Source: Actinomycetota bacterium (GTDB lineage: Bacteria > Actinomycetota > Acidimicrobiia > Acidimicrobiales > Microtrichaceae). Taken from it: a stretch of DNA of 27,814 bases. Below are positions 23,086-27,814 of this stretch, piece by piece. Each line of letters starts with the position of its first letter. Within the stretch, counting starts at the first letter, position 1. Both the position numbers and the translations under genes were made by a program. The notes under the pieces are model-generated. The model was not told where the DNA came from, did not search any database, and was given only the letters and a program-made list of their open reading frames with translations. Location of the stretch: assembly GCA_005777415.1 (NCBI GenBank), contig SXMI01000196.1, positions 1-27,814 of the forward strand, written 5' to 3'.

Positions 23086-23114
23086 TTGGTCGATGCCGAG
23101 GCTGCCCGTACCCT
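23086..23114 (+). promoter_or_regulatory. Promoter of the esterase gene, leaderless
   Basis: TTGGTC (23086-23091) and TACCCT (23109-23114) are separated by 17 bases, a good sigma-70-type layout. The -10 box ends 7 bases before the ATG at 23122, so the transcript should begin at or next to the start codon. No Shine-Dalgarno is present. This is the best-formed promoter in the window. Confidence 0.6.
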
Positions 23115-23121
23115 GACGGTC

Positions 23122-24198
23122 ATGGTCATGGCCGATCGACCCGACGTGCCGACGGCGAGCCTGCCCCTGTCGGCGATCGCCGTGGCGGGACTCGCCCAGA
23201 ACATGGTCACGGGACTGGCCAAGGTCCCGTTCCGTCAGCCACTCCACGGCGTGTTGTCGCCCCTCGAGAACGTGGCGGCGGCCACCACCCGTCAGGTGGT
23301 GCGGACCTTCATGGGGTACTCGTCGTCCCTGCCCGTCGAGGAGTTCCGGTCCGTCGAACTGGTGCTGGACCGGCTCAGCCGGGTGGTCCTGCCCCCGTGG
23401 GTCCGACTGCGTCGGGGTGTGGACCGCTCGACCGGCGAGGTCGCCGGTGTGCCCGGCATCTGGCTCCGACCCCGCGGGGTGACGCCGAGGGCGACGATCC
23501 TCTACCTGCACGGGGGCGGCTACATCGGCACGTCTCCCGAGATGTACACCGCCTGGGTGTCGACGCTGGTCGCCGGCACGGGGGCCGAGGCGTTCGTGCC
23601 CGACTACCGACTGGCGCCGGAGTTCCCGTTCCCCGCCGGTGTCGACGACGCGCGTGCCGTGCACGACGCGTTGCGACCCCGGGCGGCGGGTGGCGTGCTG
23701 GTCGTGGCCGGCGACTCCGGCGGCGGTGGGCTGGCGACGTCGCTGGTCGAGGACCTCGACGAGCGGGGTGAGCCGGGCCCCGACGGGCTGGTGCTGTTGT
23801 CGCCCGAGGTCGACCTGGACCTGGACGACCCGTCGATCTCCGAGAACGCGACGAGCGACATCCTCCCGTGGAACATCCCCGTGAGCCCGTACCTGCGAGG
23901 GGTGGACCCGGCCGACCACCGGGTGTCCGCGCTGCACGCCCGGGTCGACTGCTACCCGCCGACGATCGTCGTCTCGGGCGGTGCCGAGATGTTCCGTGAC
24001 TCGGTGCGCCGACTGGTGGCACGGATGGACGAGGAGGGCGTGGCGGTCAGCGCCGTCGAGGTGGACGGTGCCTTCCACGTCTTCCCGATCCTGTTGCCGT
24101 GGTCGCACTGCGCCAAGGACGTCGTCGGTCGGATCGACGACTTCGTGGACGGACTGCTCGAGTCCGGCCGGAGCGTCGACGCCGCGTCGGTCGACTGA
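23122..24198 (+). CDS. Alpha/beta hydrolase, hormone-sensitive-lipase-type esterase
   Basis: 358 residues from the ATG at 23122 (a second ATG at 23128 is possible). The HSL oxyanion motif 'LHGGGYIG' (H130-G133), 'DYRLAPEFPFPAG' (161-173), and the nucleophile elbow 'GDSGGGGLA' with S199 define the family. 'SGGAEMFRD' supplies the acid position, with Glu289 where Asp is more usual, and H319 in 'AFHVFP' completes the triad. An N-terminal extension of about 100 residues forms a cap. No signal peptide is evident. It probably hydrolyses medium-chain acyl esters in the cytoplasm or at the membrane. It ends at a hairpin shared with the convergent gene and is divergent from the lipid-enzyme cluster, so a role in acyl-lipid turnover is possible. 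Confidence 0.92.
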   Translation: MVMADRPDVPTASLPLSAIAVAGLAQNMVTGLAKVPFRQPLHGVLSPLENVAAATTRQVVRTFMGYSSSLPVEEFRSVELVLDRLSRVVLPPWVRLRRGVDRSTGEVAGVPGIWLRPRGVTPRATILYLHGGGYIGTSPEMYTAWVSTLVAGTGAEAFVPDYRLAPEFPFPAGVDDARAVHDALRPRAAGGVLVVAGDSGGGGLATSLVEDLDERGEPGPDGLVLLSPEVDLDLDDPSISENATSDILPWNIPVSPYLRGVDPADHRVSALHARVDCYPPTIVVSGGAEMFRDSVRRLVARMDEEGVAVSAVEVDGAFHVFPILLPWSHCAKDVVGRIDDFVDGLLESGRSVDAASVD

Positions 24199-24215
24199 CC
24201 GGTCGTCGGTCAGTC
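24193..24215. terminator. Bidirectional hairpin spanning two stop codons
   Basis: GACTGACCG (24193-24201) and CGGTCAGTC (24207-24215) pair perfectly around GTCGT. The left arm contains the esterase TGA (24196-24198) and the right arm contains the TGA of the convergent gene (24210-24212). No T-tract. Confidence 0.6.
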
Positions 24216-24632
24216 CCACATCCACTCGAGGCGTCGGGCCAGATCACGTGACCGGAAGGTCTCGTAGGACCAGGTGCCGGTGCGCCCCGGTAGGTCCGGA
24301 TGCGACAGGTCCGGGAGGAAGACGGTCGCCACGACGCCGTCGATCTCCCACTCCGCCCGGACGTACCACGGTCCCTCCCACCGGGTGAGCAACTCGTGCT
24401 CATCGGCGCTCAGCGGCCCGAGCAGGTCGGCGTCGCAGCTCGTCCCGGGGTCCTCGACCAGTACCGGGAAGTCGAGGCCCTCGAGGGCGGCCGGGTACCA
24501 GCCGTCGAGGCGGACCGGACGGGCTGCAACGCTCCGACCGAGGAGGGCAGTGACGACCTCGGGTGCCCGCAGCGTGCCGTAGGCCAGGACCCACCGGCCG
24601 GAGCGCCGCCGGTCCGCTGGTCCGGTGGTCAT
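24210..24632 (-). CDS. Gamma-glutamylcyclotransferase-like (AIG2 family) protein
   Basis: 140 residues. 'VLAYGTLR' (15-22) is the substrate-binding loop of the gamma-glutamylcyclotransferase/AIG2 fold, and 'LLTRWEGPWYVR' places a probable catalytic acid at E86. 'GWYPAALEG' and the short length fit. Characterised relatives release 5-oxoproline from gamma-glutamyl amino acids, though many AIG2 proteins have no known substrate. It begins 13 bases after the stop of the DUF4239-binding-protein fusion and is probably its operon partner. A link between gamma-glutamyl turnover and the neighbouring amino-acid-binding domain is suggestive only. Confidence 0.82.
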   Translation of the reverse strand: MTTGPADRRRSGRWVLAYGTLRAPEVVTALLGRSVAARPVRLDGWYPAALEGLDFPVLVEDPGTSCDADLLGPLSADEHELLTRWEGPWYVRAEWEIDGVVATVFLPDLSHPDLPGRTGTWSYETFRSRDLARRLEWMWD

Positions 24633-24645
24633 GCCCGCAGCCGGG

Positions 24646-26205
24646 TCAGGAACCGACGGGGGCGGCGCCGAGGAACTGCTGCTCGAGCCGGGCGAGCGTC
24701 CCGTCCGCCCGGGCTCGGTCCAGGCCCCGGTTGAACAACTCGAGCGTCTCGGTGTCGCCGGGGGCGACGGCGATGCCGTACTGCTCGGCGGTGGGGAACG
24801 TGGCCGCCACCCGCAGTGTCGGGTCGCCCAGCGTGGTCAGTTCGGCGACGGGGGCATCCTCGACGATCGCGGCGACCCGGCCGGTCCGGAGGCCGTCGAG
24901 CAGCTCCTCGGGTGTGTCGAACTCGACGATCTTGACGCCCGGCGGCCGGTTGGCCTCGACGAACTCCTGGCCCGTCGTCTCGGCCAGCACGCCGACCGAC
25001 GAGCCGCTCAGGTCGTCCAGACCGGCGACGTCGAGCACGTCGGCCGGCACCAGCATGGCCTGGTCGACCTGCAGGTACGGCTGCGTGAAGTCGACGACCT
25101 CCTCCCGGTCCGGTGTGATCGAGATGGAGGAGATCGCGGCGTCGCACTGGCCGACCTTCACCGCTTGGAAGATCCGGTCGAAGGGCTGTTCGCTGACCAC
25201 CAGCGTCCGTCCGGCTCCGTCGGCGATGTTCTGCGCCAGGTCGATGTCGAAACCGGTGTAGCCGGACGGCGAGGACCCGCTCGGGTCCTCGTACTCGAAC
25301 GGCGGATAGGGGACGTCGGTGCAGACGACGAGCGGCGTCTCGCCCCGCTCGACGATCGCCACGACGGCCGGCTCCACAGGTCGGCCGTCCTCGTCGCAGG
25401 GCAGGACCTCACCGGCGGGCAGCCGACTCTCCATGCGGGCCACGGCGTTCTCGACGGCGGCGGGCTGGACCCGGATCAGTCCGGTGAACGGCTCCTCGAG
25501 CTGTTCGATCATGAACAACGTGCCGCCGAGCAGCGCGGCCAGGAGCAGCGCCAGGGTCAGCAGCACGCGCCGCCGCATGTCGGGCACGGCCAGCGTCGTG
25601 ATCACGAGCATCACGCCGATGACGGCCATGACCAGGATCGCGAGTGTCAGGACCGGCAGGTTCGGCTGGGCGTCGAACAGTCGGGCGGCCCGGGCCTCGG
25701 TCTGCTGCCGGTTCAGCGAGACGACCTGTCCGACGACCGAGCCGGGCCCGTCCAGGATCTCGGGCACCTGTTGGTTGAACTCACCCGCCCACCACTCCGT
25801 CTCCGGTGCGGGGCCACCCTCGGCCAGCGCCGGGAACTCGAGCCGGGCGACCGACCGGGCGTAGCAGACGGCGCTCGCCTGCAGGTCGTCCCCGGTGCCG
25901 TCGGGCAGCAGCCCGGCGTTCTCGAAGAGCAGTTCGACCGAGGCCGCCTCCTGACTGACGGCCTGGTTGGTTCGCTGGAACGTCGTGGTGGCCTGGGCCA
26001 CCACGAAGGCGGTCAGGAACACGGCCAGGGTGACGACGGGGGCGACGAAGGCCTCGGTCTTGATGCCCTGGAAGTCGCCGCTGAACAACCCCGACACCCG
26101 GGGGCGCAGGATGAAGACGCCGACGAGCACGGCGAGGAGGGCGGCGAGGAGGGCCCAGATCACGAGGTCATGGTGTGCGGTGGACGGCCGAGGCCGCAAC
26201 CTCAC
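24646..26205 (-). CDS. DUF4239 (bestrophin-like) membrane domain fused to amino-acid-binding domain
   Basis: 519 residues. The N-terminal part is a DUF4239-like domain: helices at about 15-33, 52-72, 184-207 and 213-233, an intervening helical region (about 74-180, 'FQRTNQAVSQEAASVELLFENAGLLP' in its first part), and the post-helix phrase 'EEPFTGLIRVQP'. Residues about 285-515 form a complete type II solute-binding domain of the SBP_bac_3 amino-acid family: 'YPPFEYED', 'GYTGFDIDLAQNIA', 'TPDREEVVDFTQPY' with ligand-carboxylate contact R367, and D450 in 'VEDAP' as ammonium contact. Arg211-213 between helices 3 and 4 suggests the binding domain faces outside. No ABC permease or ATPase lies beside it, so a sensor or ligand-gated channel is more likely than an importer. 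The start GTG at 26205 is uncertain. Confidence 0.85.
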   Translation of the reverse strand: MRLRPRPSTAHHDLVIWALLAALLAVLVGVFILRPRVSGLFSGDFQGIKTEAFVAPVVTLAVFLTAFVVAQATTTFQRTNQAVSQEAASVELLFENAGLLPDGTGDDLQASAVCYARSVARLEFPALAEGGPAPETEWWAGEFNQQVPEILDGPGSVVGQVVSLNRQQTEARAARLFDAQPNLPVLTLAILVMAVIGVMLVITTLAVPDMRRRVLLTLALLLAALLGGTLFMIEQLEEPFTGLIRVQPAAVENAVARMESRLPAGEVLPCDEDGRPVEPAVVAIVERGETPLVVCTDVPYPPFEYEDPSGSSPSGYTGFDIDLAQNIADGAGRTLVVSEQPFDRIFQAVKVGQCDAAISSISITPDREEVVDFTQPYLQVDQAMLVPADVLDVAGLDDLSGSSVGVLAETTGQEFVEANRPPGVKIVEFDTPEELLDGLRTGRVAAIVEDAPVAELTTLGDPTLRVAATFPTAEQYGIAVAPGDTETLELFNRGLDRARADGTLARLEQQFLGAAPVGS

Positions 26206-26217
26206 GCACGGTGCCGG

Positions 26218-27363
26218 TCAGGCGTCGGGTGGCGTCTCGGCGGCGTCGAGCCGCCGGATCATGAACGACGCCGTGCCGAGCACGAGGATCGCGAGCAACG
26301 CGGTCGCCTCCTCCTCGAAACCCCGGGTGAGCTGCAGCCCGGCGAACGCCACCAGGAGGGCGCCCGCTGCGATCAGGTGGACACGCGCCCGTCGGCGACC
26401 CAACCCGGTGCCGTGGGTGAGGTTGAGGATCGCGAGCGAGACGGCGATGACGACCAGCGGCAGCAGGATCATGCGGATGTAGGCCGGCTCCACTGCGTCC
26501 ACGGTCGGGTTGAGGATCAGGGAGAGCCCGACGGCCAGCGACATGATCGACACCTGCAGTGGGAGGTGCGCGGCGATCCAGATCCGGCGTCGGCCGGTGC
26601 CGTCGGGCAGTCCTGCCGCCGAGACGTCGGTGAAGTACAGCCACCAGATGATGTAGACGAGGCTGAAGGTCAGCGGTAGTCCGATCAGGTCGACCCGGTC
26701 CAGTGGCTCCTCGGTGGCGACCAGTCCGATCTTGAGGAACGACTCGCCCAGCACGATGATCGTGAACTCGCCGAAGCGGTGCACCAGGTGGTGGGCATCG
26801 AGGGACTCGTCGACGTTCGACGACCGGCCGGGGTAGATGATGATGGCGAGCGCGGCTGCCCAGACGATCCAGTACCAGCTGTCACCGTAGAGCGGCGAGC
26901 CGGCGAAGAGCACGGCGGCCACGAGCGTCCGCCCGGCGTGGTGCGACACGTACGGCGCCAGGTCCGGACGGCTCCGGCGGGCCGAGCGGAACTGCAGCGC
27001 CACCGTGACCAGGACGATGGCGTAGAGCGGGCCGACCAGTTCGGTGTTGTTGCCGATCGTGTCGTCGGCTGCGATCGCCACCACCAGGATCAGGCCCATC
27101 TGCACGACCGTCAGGACACGCGGCCAGACCCGCTCGAGCGTCGTACGGTTGGTCAGCAGCGTGGTCTCGAGCCACGCCACCCAGGTCATCCCGGCGATCA
27201 GCATGAGCCAGGTCGAGTGCGTGATCGTCTTGTCGTTCGAGTACGAGCTCGACAGGACGACGATCGCCGCCACGAAGGCCAGGTCGTAGAAGAGCTCCAG
27301 CCACGACTGGTCGGGACCGGGTGCCAGCAGGCGACCGCGACCGGTGCGGAGTTCGGTGCTCAC
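26218..27363 (-). CDS. Low temperature requirement protein A (LtrA) family membrane protein
   Basis: 381 residues from the GTG at 27363. The family opening 'WLELFYDLAFVAAI' (21-34) and the mid-protein 'HRFGEFTIIVLGESFL' are diagnostic of LtrA. The chain contains about ten to twelve hydrophobic helices and little else. LtrA was named for a cold-sensitive Listeria mutant; its molecular activity is unknown. The frame extends to 27486, but that would overlap the upstream gene, whose stop is 4 bases before this start. It lies 12 bases upstream of the DUF4239 fusion gene, so both membrane proteins are likely cotranscribed. Confidence 0.9.
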   Translation of the reverse strand: MSTELRTGRGRLLAPGPDQSWLELFYDLAFVAAIVVLSSSYSNDKTITHSTWLMLIAGMTWVAWLETTLLTNRTTLERVWPRVLTVVQMGLILVVAIAADDTIGNNTELVGPLYAIVLVTVALQFRSARRSRPDLAPYVSHHAGRTLVAAVLFAGSPLYGDSWYWIVWAAALAIIIYPGRSSNVDESLDAHHLVHRFGEFTIIVLGESFLKIGLVATEEPLDRVDLIGLPLTFSLVYIIWWLYFTDVSAAGLPDGTGRRRIWIAAHLPLQVSIMSLAVGLSLILNPTVDAVEPAYIRMILLPLVVIAVSLAILNLTHGTGLGRRRARVHLIAAGALLVAFAGLQLTRGFEEEATALLAILVLGTASFMIRRLDAAETPPDA

Positions 27364-27367
27364 CAGT

Positions 27368-27814
27368 TCAGTCTGCCGGTGATGGCGGCACGGCGTCGTG
27401 ACCGGGGTCGACGGGGAACACCCCGCCGTCCGGGCCGGTACGTCCGAGTGACCGGTACCGCCGGGCGGCGAACCTCCAGAGGCCACCCGATTGCTCGACC
27501 ACGTCGTCGTAGCGGCCGTAGGCGGTGGTCCACTCGCCGTCCGACGCGCTGCGCCGGATCTCGCACATGTGGAGCCGCGATCCGGCCCGGTCGGCCCGGC
27601 CGTCCGGATCGGACCAGGTCACCAGGTTGAGCGGCACGAACTCGAAGAAGTCGAACCGCTCGACGGCACCACCGATGAACTCGCCGAGTTCCACCGGGCC
27701 GACGACCTCGAACGCCGGCCGGGTGACGGTGTCGATGTGCACCACCGCGTCGGGGGTGAACAGCTCGTCGAGCTCGCCCCAGGCCCGTCGGGTCACGGTG
27801 TCGGCGTACGCCGC
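27368..27814 (-). CDS. SnoaL-like (NTF2-fold) protein, 5' end beyond the window
   Basis: At least 148 residues are visible. 'YADTVTRRAWGELDELFTPDAVVHID' runs straight through the window edge (shown here in the order seen) with no start or stop. This phrase is normally some 15-20 residues into SnoaL-like proteins, so the true N-terminus lies outside. The rest has the cone-shaped beta pattern: 'MCEIRR', 'GEWTTAYGRYDDVVEQSGGLWRF' and 'ARRYRSLGR'. The NTF2 fold includes isomerases, dehydratases and pure binding proteins; no activity can be assigned. It is the most upstream visible gene of the LtrA/DUF4239 operon. Confidence 0.8.
   Translation of the reverse strand, partial: AAYADTVTRRAWGELDELFTPDAVVHIDTVTRPAFEVVGPVELGEFIGGAVERFDFFEFVPLNLVTWSDPDGRADRAGSRLHMCEIRRSASDGEWTTAYGRYDDVVEQSGGLWRFAARRYRSLGRTGPDGGVFPVDPGHDAVPPSPAD

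Noticed and set aside
24625..26679. 684-codon open frame on the plus strand
   Set aside because: Antisense to the DUF4239 fusion and LtrA, with biased composition and no recognisable motif.

Overview
The window reads as a chromosomal segment of a high-GC actinobacterium. GC is very high by eye. GTG starts are frequent, genes often overlap by 4 bp (GTGA), several starts sit 6-8 bases after a TANNNT -10 box as in leaderless transcripts, and the gene families are typically actinobacterial (MprAB-like two-component pair, Tat lipoprotein with a dimethylformamidase-like domain, fused Liv permease). An Acidimicrobiia-like source is plausible, but this is inference. I find 26 protein genes (one cut by the right edge), one tRNA, and a few regulatory sites. 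There is no CRISPR array, IS element, rRNA or phage module.

Layout. 51-1106 (-): a DUF983 zinc-ribbon membrane protein and a PH-like membrane protein. 1135-3994 (+): an OmpR-type response regulator, its histidine kinase and a secreted protein, with a tandem 11-bp-spaced repeat in front of the secreted-protein gene that looks like a response-regulator operator. 4097-5775 (+): a crotonase and a 2,4-dienoyl-CoA-reductase-like SDR, overlapping by one base. 5805-7394 (+): a GT11 glycosyltransferase and an FkbM methyltransferase, visibly less GC-rich. 7367-10015 (-): a Tat lipoprotein with a dimethylformamidase-like domain and an SDR. 10191-12267 (+): an AspH-type 2-oxoglutarate dioxygenase and a cytochrome P450. 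12359-12435 (-): tRNA-Ala(UGC). 12597-13523 (+): a beta-propeller lipoprotein. 13543-18473 (-): a complete branched-chain-amino-acid-type ABC importer with LivH and LivM fused. 18630-20255 (-): a serine-hydrolase lipoprotein. 20354-23057 (-): GNAT, a two-domain lipid enzyme and a small membrane protein. 23122-24198 (+): an HSL-type esterase. 24210-27814 (-): SnoaL-like protein, LtrA, a DUF4239-solute-binding fusion and a gamma-glutamylcyclotransferase-like protein.

Most unusual are two multidomain membrane proteins. The one at 24646-26205 joins a DUF4239 (bestrophin-like) four-helix membrane domain to an amino-acid-binding domain with its ligand-contact Arg and Asp retained. This has the plan of an amino-acid-gated channel or sensor. 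The one at 20614-22458 joins a CREST (alkaline-ceramidase-type) metal hydrolase domain, with the full Ser/His/Asp/HxxxH set, to a glycerolipid acyltransferase. This has the plan of a one-protein lipid deacylation/reacylation enzyme. Functions of both are inferred from sequence motifs only.
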